From: Marinibium conchae
GTDB taxonomy: Bacteria > Pseudomonadota > Gammaproteobacteria > Enterobacterales > Alteromonadaceae
Direction: 5' to 3'
Assembly (NCBI RefSeq): GCF_015595035.1
Contig: NZ_JADNRN010000001.1
Span: forward strand, 1,178,001 to 1,242,000
Length of the DNA: 64,000 nt
Part shown: piece by piece, positions 16,380 through 26,186 of the stretch
Layout of the letters: every line of letters begins with the position of its first letter
Numbering within the stretch: position 1 is the first letter of the stretch
Notes under the pieces: generated by a model
Databases searched by the model: none
Told to the model about the DNA's origin: nothing
The model's input: the letters and a program-made list of their open reading frames with translations, nothing else
Made by a program: the position numbers and the translations under genes

Positions 16380-18881
16380 ATGATAAAAATGAGAAAAATA
16401 ATATATTCAAGTGTTGCTATAGCTTTGCTTGGTGCATGCTCTTCAACTGAACTGCAACAAACCGACGCAAAAGTTTCATTTCCATCGGCCACATTAACGC
16501 AAGATAAGACCCCCCCTGTAACAGCGCCAAACGCTGAAACGATTGAATTGAGCTTAAAACAAATTATGTCAGATCCCGATTGGATTGGCCGACAACCTGA
16601 AGGCGCATATTGGACAGCAGATGGCAACAACATTGCCTATTACAGAAAGCGTGAAGGAAGCCCTGTCAGAGATATCTGGTTGGCGAATGAAACTGTGTCT
16701 GGTAATGGTAAACAAGCACCATTATCTGAGCTTCATAACTATGAATATGATGAACTCATTAGCGATAATGACATGGCTTTTGATGCTTGGGTGTTTCAAG
16801 GCAATATTTTTTCTCGCGATAAAGCAACCAATACCGTAATACAGTTAACAAAAAGCCGCCAGGCGGCTCGGAATATTCAGTTCCATAACAGCAATGGTGT
16901 TTCATTTCAGCGCGCAAACGAGTTCTACGTGGTAAACGCGTCAACGGGTCGACAAGAGCAGCTATTTACTTGGCAGTTTGCCAATGAAACGCCCGTGGTG
17001 AGCGAGCCTGCAGATTACATTGCACAAGAAAATGTAGAGCTAATCGACTACCTGAAGGTGCAAAGACGTAACCGTCAATTACGGGCTGATAGCTTTGAAA
17101 GCCTTGAAACGGCAAACGACTCACTTGTTTCATCGGTTTTTTACTTTGACCCTAGTCATCGCACGGTACTTGCTAGTCTTTCACCAAATGGAAAATGGGC
17201 GATTGTTGTCACCACTGAAAATAGCCCATCTCGAGACGACTCCGATATTATGCCTGATTACATCGAAGAAAATGGGCGCATAAAAGCTCAGCCTGTTCGT
17301 CAGAGGGTGGCGGACGCGAAAGCGATAAGCCATGATATCTGGCTTTTAGATCTCAGCAATAACAGTAAAACTTTGCTTGAGTATAAAGTGCTTCCTGGCT
17401 ACAACGAAGACGTTTTGGCTGATGTAAAGCGTGAAAACGCTGAAGCGAGAGGAGAGACATATACTGAAAACCGTATTCCGCGAGATATTGGTTTGTTGTT
17501 TGACTGGTATGCGACAGAACCACCTGTAAAATGGCATGACAACAGCGACAAGGTCGCCTTAATGTTGGAAGCTTGGGATAATAAGGATCGTTGGATCACC
17601 AGTGTTGATGTAGACGATAAACAATTTGTCACACAGCATAGAATGCACGACCCGGCATGGGTGAATTATCGGTTTAATGAATTTGGCTGGTTTGATGAAC
17701 AAGAAACCTTGTATTTGTTGTCAGAAGAGTCTGGTTATTCGCAGCTGTATGTGAAGCCGCTAACGGGCTCATTGAAGCCGGTGACAAAAGGTAATTTTGT
17801 TGTAGAGAATGTCACACTTACCCAGGATGACGCTTATTTTTATTTCAAAGCGAATGTAAAGCATCCTGGCATTTATGAAATATATCGAAGCTCTACTGAT
17901 ACCATGGCATTAGAAGCGTTAACTGATTTGAATGGTATGACCGACTACGTGTTATCGCCTAATGAATCCTCCTTATTATTAACCCATTCCAAATTAGTCA
18001 TGCCGCCAGAGCTGTACTCTGTAAAACTGGATGATGCTAGCGGCGCAGCTGGTGAGGCTCTAAAGATTACTTCAACAGTGAGTGATGCTTTTTTGAGTAT
18101 TGATTGGGTTTCTCCGTCAATTGTTGCCGTACCATCCTCACATACTGAACAGCCAATATATTCGCGCGTGTATGCGCCCACCGTAGCTACAGACGAAAAA
18201 CACCGTGCGGTTATTTTTAATCATGGTGCTGGCTATCTTCAAAACGCTCATCTTGGATGGTCGGGATACTTCAGAGAGTTCATGTTTCACAGCTTCCTAG
18301 TGTCCCAGGGCTATGTGGTGATGGATATGGATTATCGTGCGTCAATGGGGTATGGACGAGAGTGGAGAACGGCAATATATCGCCAAATGGGCACACCTGA
18401 AACGCAGGATTTAGTTGATGGTGTCGAATGGCTGGTCAAAAATGCAGACGTTGATCGTAAGCGAATTGGCACCTACGGTGGCTCATACGGTGGCTTTATG
18501 ACTTTCATGGCGCTGTTTACAGAACCAGAACTTTTCCAAGCTGGGGCGGCACTTCGCCCAGTTTCAGATTGGGCTCACTATAACGATCCATACACCTCGA
18601 ATATATTGAATCGCCCTGATGTAGACCCTATTGCCTACGAGCGTAGTTCTCCAATTTACTTTGCTGATGGCCTAAATAAACCCTTATTAATTAATGCGCC
18701 AATGGTTGACGATAACGTCTTTTTTGTCGATGTAGTTCGTTTGGTACAAGTACTTATTGAGAAAGAAAAAGAAGATTTTGAAACTGCAATTTATCCCGTA
18801 GAACCTCATGGTTTTGTACAGCCAAGTTCATGGCTTGATGAATATCGACGTATCTTTAAACTCTTTGAAGAAAATCTCTAA
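16380..18881 (+). CDS. S9 family peptidase lipoprotein (prolyl oligopeptidase/DPP-IV-like)
   Basis: An 833-residue envelope peptidase. The N-terminus has a lipoprotein signal with lipobox LLGAC (Cys near residue 20). Residues about 60-600 are the beta-propeller region; the C-terminal alpha/beta-hydrolase domain carries Ser702 in GTYGGSYGGFMT, a likely Asp in MVDDNVF and His810 in EPHGF, giving a complete catalytic triad. The family cleaves short peptides, often after Pro or Ala. An alternative start is ATG 16389 three codons in. It faces the rhombosortase gene in convergent orientation. Extracytoplasmic peptide use fits with GGT and the S8 protease in the same window. Confidence 0.92.
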   Translation: MIKMRKIIYSSVAIALLGACSSTELQQTDAKVSFPSATLTQDKTPPVTAPNAETIELSLKQIMSDPDWIGRQPEGAYWTADGNNIAYYRKREGSPVRDIWLANETVSGNGKQAPLSELHNYEYDELISDNDMAFDAWVFQGNIFSRDKATNTVIQLTKSRQAARNIQFHNSNGVSFQRANEFYVVNASTGRQEQLFTWQFANETPVVSEPADYIAQENVELIDYLKVQRRNRQLRADSFESLETANDSLVSSVFYFDPSHRTVLASLSPNGKWAIVVTTENSPSRDDSDIMPDYIEENGRIKAQPVRQRVADAKAISHDIWLLDLSNNSKTLLEYKVLPGYNEDVLADVKRENAEARGETYTENRIPRDIGLLFDWYATEPPVKWHDNSDKVALMLEAWDNKDRWITSVDVDDKQFVTQHRMHDPAWVNYRFNEFGWFDEQETLYLLSEESGYSQLYVKPLTGSLKPVTKGNFVVENVTLTQDDAYFYFKANVKHPGIYEIYRSSTDTMALEALTDLNGMTDYVLSPNESSLLLTHSKLVMPPELYSVKLDDASGAAGEALKITSTVSDAFLSIDWVSPSIVAVPSSHTEQPIYSRVYAPTVATDEKHRAVIFNHGAGYLQNAHLGWSGYFREFMFHSFLVSQGYVVMDMDYRASMGYGREWRTAIYRQMGTPETQDLVDGVEWLVKNADVDRKRIGTYGGSYGGFMTFMALFTEPELFQAGAALRPVSDWAHYNDPYTSNILNRPDVDPIAYERSSPIYFADGLNKPLLINAPMVDDNVFFVDVVRLVQVLIEKEKEDFETAIYPVEPHGFVQPSSWLDEYRRIFKLFEENL

Positions 18882-18901
18882 AAGTCGTAAATCGCAATAT
18901 A

Positions 18902-18949
18902 AACCTAGCCTCTCGTATTAGCAAAAATCGTTAATGTTGATGCTAGGTT
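18902..18949. repeat. 8-bp inverted repeat in the convergent gap
   Basis: AACCTAGC (18902-18909) and GCTAGGTT (18942-18949) form a perfect inverted repeat with a 32-base loop, in the 99-base gap between the S9 peptidase and rhombosortase stops. No T run follows on either strand; it could be a weak transcript-end structure. Confidence 0.35.
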
Positions 18950-18980
18950 CTCTCCAGTCAATGCTTGTGAATTATTAGCC

Positions 18981-19595
18981 TTAAATCTTGCTTGCAGGTG
19001 TTCGTGACACTTTATTGCGGTGCAAGAAAACGCTACATATGCCCACTATGATGCCTAATATAGAGCCAAACATGTGGCTATCGACAGCGACATTAGCCTC
19101 AATTAGCTCTTGCATTAACGTGCCCGCCCCATAAGTTTGTTCACTAAGGACTTTGATCAACAAACCTAACAACAATAACCAGCCGGTCTTCATTTTGTTT
19201 TCGATATCTTGGATACAACCCCAAGCAAAAACGCCGTGAATTGCTCCTGATAAACCAACATACCATTCGATATCTGGGGAAAAAAAGTACAACAATAAGG
19301 AAAGCGACAAACAAATAAGCGAAAACTTAGCCAAATAGGATGCGGCTCGATAATCGTCACCGTGCAGAAGCCATAACAAGACAACACCGAAGAGGTTAAA
19401 TAAAAGATGAGTAGTATTGGTGTGTAAGAAATGACCAGTTAATATCTGATAATAGTGTCCCGACGAGAGCCAAGATCGCTCTAATGCGAAATATTCAGAG
19501 CTTAGGGGTTCAAAAAAGAAGGCCGTTATACTGACGATGCAAACTATTAATGGGCCAAGTATTTGATTAGGGCGAGTGGGCAGGTTCATTATCAT
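18981..19595 (-). CDS. rrtA: Rhombosortase (GlyGly-CTERM processing rhomboid protease)
   Basis: A 204-residue intramembrane serine protease with about six membrane helices. Catalytic Ser116 lies in GLSGAIHG and catalytic His174 in DSHMFGSILGI; the HTNTTHLLFN block (58-67) is the rhomboid His/Asn helix. The small size, the SGAIHG form and lack of extra domains fit rhombosortase, the subfamily that cleaves the C-terminal GlyGly-CTERM tail of secreted proteins, often type II secretion cargo. A cognate GlyGly-CTERM protein is encoded at 28.5-32.7 kb. ATG 19595 or 19589 are both possible starts. Confidence 0.9.
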   Translation of the reverse strand: MIMNLPTRPNQILGPLIVCIVSITAFFFEPLSSEYFALERSWLSSGHYYQILTGHFLHTNTTHLLFNLFGVVLLWLLHGDDYRAASYLAKFSLICLSLSLLLYFFSPDIEWYVGLSGAIHGVFAWGCIQDIENKMKTGWLLLLGLLIKVLSEQTYGAGTLMQELIEANVAVDSHMFGSILGIIVGICSVFLHRNKVSRTPASKI

Positions 19596-19721
19596 TAGTT
19601 ATGGTGTTTAGTTATCATTGCACTTATTCACTAGATTAATACTATCTTATCATCAGAAAAGAATAAAAATGCCTCTAATTCTGGTAAGTTATTAGAAAGG
19701 ATCTTCGAATAAGAGAACATC

Positions 19722-20477
19722 ATGATAGAGATAACACGCCTTAATCATTGCTTGGTTTTAGAAATAAAGCGACCTGAAAAGAAAAACGCCCTTGTGGTTA
19801 GCATGTATAGAGCTATGGCTGAAGCTCTAGAGTCAGTCGAGGACTTTGATGATCGAGCAGTACTAATAAAAGGTACGAATAATTGTTTTACAGCCGGTAA
19901 CGATATCGCTGACTTCGTCGCCAATAGTGACAACAAAGATGTGAATGAGTCACACCGATTCATGCTCGCGCTCTCTCAATGCAAAGTACCTGTGGTTGCG
20001 CAAGTGCAGGGCTTGGCAATCGGTATCGGGACGACTTTGCTACTGCATTGCGATTTTGTTTATTGCGATGAAAACGCCAAATTTGCGATGCCATTTATCA
20101 ATTTAGGTTTAGTGCCTGAATATGCCTCAAGCTATATCCTTCCTCGCATCGCAGGTAACTTAAAAGCGGCAGAACTGTTAATGCTAGGTGAAACATTTGA
20201 CGCAAAAACGGCACTTGATTGTGCTATAGTTTCTAGTGTGGTTAATGCAGATGAGCTTGACGCCTTGGTACAAGCAACAATTGCTAAACTAGTTGCTAAG
20301 CCGAAAAAGGCACTTGAGCAGACTAAGGCGTTATTAAAGCATGATCACAAGCTCGTTGAAGAGCACATTGTCACAGAACTTAACGTGTTTGCGAAGGCCA
20401 TGACAAGTGAGCCAGCAAAAGAGGCCTTCGCTGCTTTCCTAGAAAAACGAGCCGTAAACACCAATATTTATAAATAG
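19722..20477 (+). CDS. Enoyl-CoA hydratase/isomerase family protein
   Basis: A 251-residue crotonase-fold enzyme. RPEKKNAL near 17-24 and FTAGNDIADF near 56-65 form the CoA/oxyanion site, GLAIGIGTTLLLHCD the second oxyanion helix, and NLGLVPEYASSY carries the conserved Glu position used by isomerases and hydratases. The first hydratase glutamate (in the GxGxxL block) is not present, so Delta3-Delta2-enoyl-CoA isomerase activity is as likely as hydration. The GGT gene starts nine bases after its stop, so the two may be co-transcribed without an obvious functional link. Confidence 0.88.
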   Translation: MIEITRLNHCLVLEIKRPEKKNALVVSMYRAMAEALESVEDFDDRAVLIKGTNNCFTAGNDIADFVANSDNKDVNESHRFMLALSQCKVPVVAQVQGLAIGIGTTLLLHCDFVYCDENAKFAMPFINLGLVPEYASSYILPRIAGNLKAAELLMLGETFDAKTALDCAIVSSVVNADELDALVQATIAKLVAKPKKALEQTKALLKHDHKLVEEHIVTELNVFAKAMTSEPAKEAFAAFLEKRAVNTNIYK

Positions 20478-20485
20478 AGTAGAAA

Positions 20486-22222
20486 ATGAGAACACTTTTA
20501 GCTGCAACTGCTATATCTTTGGCGCTATCTTCATTTTCCTATGCCCAAGTTAGAGAAGATCGCGAGCCAGAGGCAGACACGGGAAAGACTGAGAAACAAG
20601 CTTTTGTATCGAAAGATTATATGGTTGTGACTGCCAATCCCTATGCTTCGTGGGCTGGAAAGAATATTATCGAAAAAGGAGGCTCGGCAATTGACGCAGC
20701 TGTCGCCATTCAGGCGATGTTGACACTTGTTGAACCACAATCGTCAGGCATTGGTGGCGGTGCCTTTATATTGTATTGGGATAATGAAAACAAAAAGCTC
20801 CACACTTTTGATGGTCGAGAAACTGCACCACAGTCTGCTACACCTTACATATTTATCGAAGACGGAAAACCCATGCGTTGGCTCGATGCCGTAGTTGGTG
20901 GTAAAGCTGTAGGTGTTCCCGGCGTACTGAAAGCCTTAGAAATGGCTCACAAGGAGTTTGGTGAGTTGGCTTGGAGAGATTTATTTGAAGATGCTATCAA
21001 TACTTCTCGTCAAGGTTTTACTGTGTCGCCTCGTTTGGAACGTTTATTAAAGTTAGATATTCACCCAGGCCTCAATAATTTTGTGACGTCACAAAATTAC
21101 TTTAAGCCTAACGGTAAACCTCTGAGTGCTGGGAAAAACCTTCAAAATAATATTCTTGCAAATACCTTCTTACAGATTGCACATAAAGGTAGTGACTATT
21201 TTTATAAAGGTGAGTTGGCTACTAAAATTGCTGAAGCGACAAGATTAGCAACGATAAATTCGGGATTCATGACCGCTGATGACTTAGCCAACTATGAAGC
21301 AAAAAAGCGTGAACCTATCTGTGGGGATTACCGAGGGAAGAAAATTTGCGGGATGGCACCACCTAGCTCTGGTGGAATTTCAGTTTATCAAATTTTAAAA
21401 GCGCTTGAACAGTTTGAATTAAATAAATACGGGCCACAGAGTGAAGAATTTGTGCATTTGTTTACACAAAGTAGCGCCTTAGCATTTGCCGACAGGAATC
21501 AATATATTGCGGACACAGATTTCACTAACTTACCTGCAGTTTCTCTCATCAATTCAAGCTATCTAAATCAACGAGCCGAAAAGGTGGGGTTGAAACTGCC
21601 GTTTGGGAAAGCAGAGGCAGGAAAGCCCTATATGAACGTGAGTGTAGGTAAGGATCGTAGCCCGGAATTGCCCAGTACAAGCCATTTTTCTATCGTCGAT
21701 AAGAAAGGTAACGCAGTGTCGATGACAACAAGCATCGAATTCATGTTTGGTTCGGGGATCATGGTAGAAGGCTTTCTACTTAATAATCAGCTCACTGATT
21801 TTTCATTGGCGCCATCAAATGGCGGCACGCAAGCACTCAATCGAGTGGAGGCGAATAAGCGTCCTAGAAGCTCAATGTCTCCGACGATGCTATTTGACGA
21901 GAAGGGAAATTTGGAGCTCATAATTGGCTCTCCTGGAGGCAGCAGAATTATTAATTACGTTGCACAAACTATTATCAATGTTGTTGATTTTGATATGGAC
22001 ATTCAGGAAGCAATCAATAGCCCTCGCATCACCAATAGAAATGATTATACAGCGCTCGAAAAAGGCACTGACTTAGAGAGTTTACAAAAATCACTGGAAG
22101 AAAGAGGCCATAATGTCAGGCTGTTAGATTTGAACAGCGGTTTACATGGTATTCAGTTAGTTGATGGCAAGCTTATTGGTGGTGCTGACCCCCGACGGGA
22201 AGGTGTAGCAGTCGGCAAATAA
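20486..22222 (+). CDS. ggt: Gamma-glutamyltransferase (glutathione hydrolase)
   Basis: A periplasmic N-terminal-nucleophile enzyme that cleaves or transfers the gamma-glutamyl group of glutathione and similar peptides. At 578 residues it is typical. Signal peptide 1-20 (FSYA); GGSAIDAAVAIQAML and SSGIGGGAFILYWD are the N-terminal hallmarks; autocleavage is expected before Thr398 in STSHFSIVD, giving large and small subunits; SPGGSRIINYVAQ carries the glycine loop. It would release glutamate and Cys-Gly for uptake, agreeing with the amino-acid focus of this region. It converges with a small lipoprotein gene. Confidence 0.95.
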   Translation: MRTLLAATAISLALSSFSYAQVREDREPEADTGKTEKQAFVSKDYMVVTANPYASWAGKNIIEKGGSAIDAAVAIQAMLTLVEPQSSGIGGGAFILYWDNENKKLHTFDGRETAPQSATPYIFIEDGKPMRWLDAVVGGKAVGVPGVLKALEMAHKEFGELAWRDLFEDAINTSRQGFTVSPRLERLLKLDIHPGLNNFVTSQNYFKPNGKPLSAGKNLQNNILANTFLQIAHKGSDYFYKGELATKIAEATRLATINSGFMTADDLANYEAKKREPICGDYRGKKICGMAPPSSGGISVYQILKALEQFELNKYGPQSEEFVHLFTQSSALAFADRNQYIADTDFTNLPAVSLINSSYLNQRAEKVGLKLPFGKAEAGKPYMNVSVGKDRSPELPSTSHFSIVDKKGNAVSMTTSIEFMFGSGIMVEGFLLNNQLTDFSLAPSNGGTQALNRVEANKRPRSSMSPTMLFDEKGNLELIIGSPGGSRIINYVAQTIINVVDFDMDIQEAINSPRITNRNDYTALEKGTDLESLQKSLEERGHNVRLLDLNSGLHGIQLVDGKLIGGADPRREGVAVGK

Positions 22223-22286
22223 CGTGCTTATTGTCGGCTCTAAGTGGCGACTGTAGATGCAACAAGGCTGCAAACAGCAGGCTTGA

Positions 22287-22745
22287 TCAAGGGATTGTGT
22301 TTTTAATACCAGTGATCTTCCAGTCGCCACTGATTTTGACCATTGAAATGGTTTTTAAATCGATAATTCGCTTGTTGTTGTAGGTGCCGGATATCTTCAC
22401 GTCAACGCTAGCTTCTTTCTTAAACTCGGTAATGCCTTGAAAACCTCCCGAGACAGGCTCTACAACCATTTCATCTAAACGCAGATTTAACAAATGTCGT
22501 TGTACCCCACTATTGGTATGATAGGACTTCATAAGTCGAGATAGCTTTGGCGATGCATACTTTAAAGCTTCGTCTAAGCTTTCTTCTTCGTAAATAGCCA
22601 TGATAAAAACCAATGCAGCGTATTGTGGAGTTTCGTCACTCATCATACCGTAACGGCCTGCTTTGATTTCTTTTGCAGGTTTACTACAGGCAACAACTGT
22701 TAACGCTAGGCAACACAACAAAATAACTCTAATACATACTTTCAT
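22287..22745 (-). CDS. Hypothetical lipoprotein
   Basis: I do not recognise the family. The 152-residue product has a clear lipoprotein signal: Lys-Val start, hydrophobic stretch and lipobox VVAC with Cys20. The mature part has an acidic helical segment (EEESLDEALKYASPKLSRLMKSY area) and a C-terminal beta-rich region ending in a tryptophan (ISGDWKITGIKN), reminiscent of NTF2-like or DUF4878-type accessory lipoproteins; this resemblance is only an impression. It lies downstream of cysK on the same strand but a strong terminator separates them, so it probably has its own promoter. Confidence 0.75.
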   Translation of the reverse strand: MKVCIRVILLCCLALTVVACSKPAKEIKAGRYGMMSDETPQYAALVFIMAIYEEESLDEALKYASPKLSRLMKSYHTNSGVQRHLLNLRLDEMVVEPVSGGFQGITEFKKEASVDVKISGTYNNKRIIDLKTISMVKISGDWKITGIKNTIP

Positions 22746-22784
22746 AAATTCACGACTTTTTTTAATAAACTATTTATATAACGG

Positions 22785-22820
22785 CAAAAAATTAGGGGGC
22801 TTTACAAAAGCCCCCTAATT
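22785..22820 (-). terminator. Rho-independent terminator of cysK
   Basis: A 14-bp perfect stem (AATTAGGGGGCTTT at 22790-22803 with its complement at 22807-22820) has a 3-base loop. On the minus strand it is followed by six T, 37 bases past the cysK stop. Confidence 0.9.
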
Positions 22821-22856
22821 AATATCACATTTATAAAAGTAATGCGCGTTTTCGGC

Positions 22857-23822
22857 TTACTGCACTTCTTCTAGGTCTGAGAATTGGCCAGCAAACATTG
22901 GACTACTTAAGTAACGTTCGGTGCCGCTAGCAAGAAGCACGACAACAACTTTATCTTTGTTTTCAGGGCGTTCAGCGAAACGCTTTGCAGCGACTACGGC
23001 CGCACCTGAAGAAATACCAGCCAAGATACCTTCTTCTTTCATAAGGCGTTGCGCCATTTCCATACAGTCTTCGTTTGACACTTGCTCGACCTCATCAATT
23101 AGATCGATATCGAGATTCCCAGGAATAAAGCCAGCTCCTATACCTTGTATTTTGTGTGGGCCAGGAGTGAGTTCTTGTCCGGCTTTCGCTTGTGTAATTA
23201 CTGGGCTGTCGGTAGGTTCGACCGCGACCGCAGTAATTGCTTTTCCTTTGGTGTTTTTGATGTAACGCGTAACGCCTGTGATTGTGCCGCCCGTGCCGAC
23301 GCCTGCAATAAATGCATCCACAGTTCCTTCGGTGTCATCCCAAATCTCAGGACCCGTTGTCTTTTCGTGGATTTCTGGATTTGCAGGGTTGTCAAATTGT
23401 TGCAACGCAACAAACTTACCAGGGTTTGCATCCATGATTTCTTGGACTTTTGCGACGGCTCCCTTCATGCCTTTTGGCGCCTCAGTGAGGACGAGATTAG
23501 CGCCAAGTGCTTTAAGTAATTTACGACGCTCTAAGCTCATACTACTTGGCATGGTTAATGTTAGTTTGTATCCGCGCGAGGCAGCAACGAAGGCTAATGC
23601 GATGCCTGTGTTACCACTAGTTGCTTCGATGAGTTCTTTGCCTTCAGTGAGCAAGCCTTTCTTTTCCGCATCCCAAATCATGTTGGCACCAATGCGGCAT
23701 TTAATACTAAAGCTAGGATTGCGAGACTCTATTTTAGCGTATACATTACCGCCAGTAACTCTGTTTAATTTCACTAGTGGCGTGCGGCCGATAGCGAGTG
23801 AATTGTCGTCAAATGCTTTCAT
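22857..23822 (-). CDS. cysK: Cysteine synthase A (O-acetylserine sulfhydrylase)
   Basis: A PLP enzyme making L-cysteine from O-acetylserine and sulfide, the last step of assimilatory sulfate reduction. The 321-residue length matches CysK. Lys41 in [20 protein letters not shown] is the PLP lysine, [13 protein letters not shown] holds the substrate loop, and [14 protein letters not shown] the phosphate loop. The tail ERYLSSPMF is typical of CysK and distinguishes it from CysM. A GGAC ribosome site lies just before the ATG. It is divergent from the MoxR gene (242-base gap). CysB control is likely from the family, but I could not define a site. Confidence 0.96.
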   Translation of the reverse strand: MKAFDDNSLAIGRTPLVKLNRVTGGNVYAKIESRNPSFSIKCRIGANMIWDAEKKGLLTEGKELIEATSGNTGIALAFVAASRGYKLTLTMPSSMSLERRKLLKALGANLVLTEAPKGMKGAVAKVQEIMDANPGKFVALQQFDNPANPEIHEKTTGPEIWDDTEGTVDAFIAGVGTGGTITGVTRYIKNTKGKAITAVAVEPTDSPVITQAKAGQELTPGPHKIQGIGAGFIPGNLDIDLIDEVEQVSNEDCMEMAQRLMKEEGILAGISSGAAVVAAKRFAERPENKDKVVVVLLASGTERYLSSPMFAGQFSDLEEVQ

Positions 23823-24064
23823 GTTTAGTCCTTTCCAGGGTGAATGCGAGTTACGCTTGGCTGTGGATGTGCTTGTTTACAATCTTTTTTTGCAACTATC
23901 ACCCAGAGTTACGCATCGCTATTATTAATCTTTACTGTTCTGTTGGTCGTAAAACTTTTACATTATAAGAGTATGCACAATTTCAAAAAAACAAAGTGCT
24001 TTTTTGCTATATGTTATTTTTAAATTAACGCTTTGTTTATTTATTTTATTTACTGAGGACTACC

Positions 24065-24901
24065 ATGGGCTTTACCGGAACTAAAGATTATATTGCTAGC
24101 AAAGAACTTCAACTGGCCGTAAATGCAGCTATTACCCTAGAAAAGCCTTTGTTAATAAAAGGGGAACCTGGCACCGGAAAAACAATGTTAGCTGAGGAGC
24201 TAGCGAAAGCGCTGGATACTGACCTATTGCAATGGCATATAAAATCGACAACTAAGGCACAGCAAGGCCTTTATGAATATGATGCAGTCAGTCGTTTACG
24301 TGATTCACAACTTGGTGATGACCGCGTACACGATATCAGTAACTATATAGTAAAGGGAAAGCTTTGGCAGGCTTTCACTGCTGAAAAAAGACCCGTCTTG
24401 TTAATTGATGAAATTGATAAAGCCGACATTGAGTTTCCTAATGATCTGTTATTGGAACTCGACAAAATGGAGTTTTTTGTTTACGAAACGCAAGAGAGAG
24501 TGGTTGCCAAACAAAGACCAATTGTGATCATTACGTCAAACAACGAAAAAGAATTGCCTGATGCCTTCCTTCGCCGCTGTTTTTTCCATTATATCCAGTT
24601 CCCTGATGCCGATGAGATGAAACAAATCGTTGATGTCCATTTCCCGAGTATCAAAAAAGATTTACTTGAAAAAGCCTTAAGCTCTTTCTTTCAAATACGT
24701 GATGTTAGCGGAATTAAGAAAAAACCATCAACCTCAGAGCTAATTGACTGGCTGAAATTATTGGTAGCAGATGACATTCCAGCACAAGTGCTACACGATA
24801 AAGATGCAAAAAATGCGCTACCACCGCTATATGGGGCCTTGTTGAAAAATGAGCAAGATATACATCTTTTCGAAAAACTAATGTTTATGGCAAGACGATA
24901 A
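24065..24901 (+). CDS. MoxR-family AAA+ ATPase
   Basis: A 278-residue cytoplasmic ATPase. Walker A GEPGTGKT is at 33-40, Walker B VLLIDEID at 111-118, sensor 1 near IITSNNEKE, and arginine finger region LRRCFFHYIQFP. MoxR ATPases act as chaperones that mature or remodel protein complexes together with a partner containing a von Willebrand A domain. The partner is the next gene, which starts one base after this stop region (shared TAATG). The client of this pair is unknown; no carbon-monoxide or methanol dehydrogenase genes are nearby. Confidence 0.92.
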   Translation: MGFTGTKDYIASKELQLAVNAAITLEKPLLIKGEPGTGKTMLAEELAKALDTDLLQWHIKSTTKAQQGLYEYDAVSRLRDSQLGDDRVHDISNYIVKGKLWQAFTAEKRPVLLIDEIDKADIEFPNDLLLELDKMEFFVYETQERVVAKQRPIVIITSNNEKELPDAFLRRCFFHYIQFPDADEMKQIVDVHFPSIKKDLLEKALSSFFQIRDVSGIKKKPSTSELIDWLKLLVADDIPAQVLHDKDAKNALPPLYGALLKNEQDIHLFEKLMFMARR

Positions 24902-26082
24902 TGTTAATTGAGTTCTTTTTTACGCTGCGTAAATACAAGCTTAAAACCAGCATTACGGAGTGGCTTGACCTAATACGTTGCTTGGATAAGGAGATTGTCT
25001 ATGCCGACGTTGAAGAATTTTATTTCTTGTCGAGAACTGTCATGGTTAAAGATGAGAATCAATACGATAAATTTGATCGAGCCTTTGCTGATTACTTCAA
25101 AGGCGTACAACAAATTGATCTTTTTGATAAGGATATTCCTGAGGATTGGCTTCGCGCTGAAATGGAAAAGTTCCTCAGTGACGACGAAAAGAAAAAAATA
25201 GAAGCAATGGGCGGGCTAGACAAGCTCATGGAAACATTGCAAGAAAGGTTGAAAGAGCAAGAAAAACGACATCAGGGTGGTAACAAGTGGATAGGCACAG
25301 GGGGAACGTCACCCTTTGGCGCGAACGGTTATAATCCAGAGGGCGTTCGAATAGGACAAAAGGGTAATAGAAATTTTTCAGCCGTCAAAGTTTGGGATAA
25401 GCGCGAATTTAAGAACTTATCAAGTGACGTAGAAATCGGCACACGTAACATTAAGGTTGCTTTGCGGCGCTTACGCAAATTTGCGAGAACAGGCGCAAGT
25501 GAAGAACTGGATGTAAACGACACAATTACTTCGACTGCAAAAAATGCGGGCTATCTCGATTTAAAAATGGCTCCCGAGCGTCACAATGCGATAAAGCTAC
25601 TGTTGTTTTTCGACGTGGGTGGCTCGATGGATGCGCATATTAAACAGTGCGAAGAATTATTTTCAGCAGTACACACCGAATTTAAACATATCGAGTTTTT
25701 CTACTTTCATAATTGTGTGTACGAAGGCGTGTGGAAAGACAATAAACGACGTGGACAACAAAGCATCGATATTTATCAAATCATCCATAAATTTGGTAGC
25801 GATTACAAAATAATTTTTGTTGGTGACGCTACCATGGGACCTTATGAAATTACTTATCCTGGTGGCAGCGTTGAACACTGGAACGAAGAACCTGGCGCGG
25901 TTTGGATGGAGAGGTTATTAAATCACTTTGATCACGCTATTTGGTTAAACCCTCAACCAAAGGAGTATTGGCATTACCATGCTTCGCTTCAAATTATGTT
26001 AGAGCTAATGAAAGAACGAATGTATCCACTAACTATCGAAGGGCTAACGGATGGTATAAAACGCCTACTGAAAAAGTCCTAG
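24901..26082 (+). CDS. VWA domain protein, CoxE-like MoxR partner
   Basis: A 393-residue soluble protein overlapping the MoxR gene by one base. The N-terminal half (1-125) is helical and charged; a Gly-rich linker (about 125-160) follows; the VWA domain occupies about 225-380. The metal site reads DVGGSMD at 238-244: the usual DxSxS has Gly in place of the first Ser, a form common in this CoxE-like set. The second strand YKIIFVGDATMGPYEI provides a further Asp/Thr site. With its ATPase it probably delivers force to a client complex. The pair is complete but its target cannot be inferred from context. Confidence 0.88.
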   Translation: MLIEFFFTLRKYKLKTSITEWLDLIRCLDKEIVYADVEEFYFLSRTVMVKDENQYDKFDRAFADYFKGVQQIDLFDKDIPEDWLRAEMEKFLSDDEKKKIEAMGGLDKLMETLQERLKEQEKRHQGGNKWIGTGGTSPFGANGYNPEGVRIGQKGNRNFSAVKVWDKREFKNLSSDVEIGTRNIKVALRRLRKFARTGASEELDVNDTITSTAKNAGYLDLKMAPERHNAIKLLLFFDVGGSMDAHIKQCEELFSAVHTEFKHIEFFYFHNCVYEGVWKDNKRRGQQSIDIYQIIHKFGSDYKIIFVGDATMGPYEITYPGGSVEHWNEEPGAVWMERLLNHFDHAIWLNPQPKEYWHYHASLQIMLELMKERMYPLTIEGLTDGIKRLLKKS

Positions 26083-26186
26083 TATATGAAGGATAATAAA
26101 TCGCGTTTTGACCTTGCGAAGTAACAACTTCATAGTATCATTGCGCCCACAAATAGACGTTCTTTCGACTATTCATTGAGGGTGAG

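Noticed and set aside
23278-23928. 216-codon plus-strand frame over cysK
   Set aside because: cysK on the minus strand is unambiguous; this is its mirror frame extended through the promoter region.
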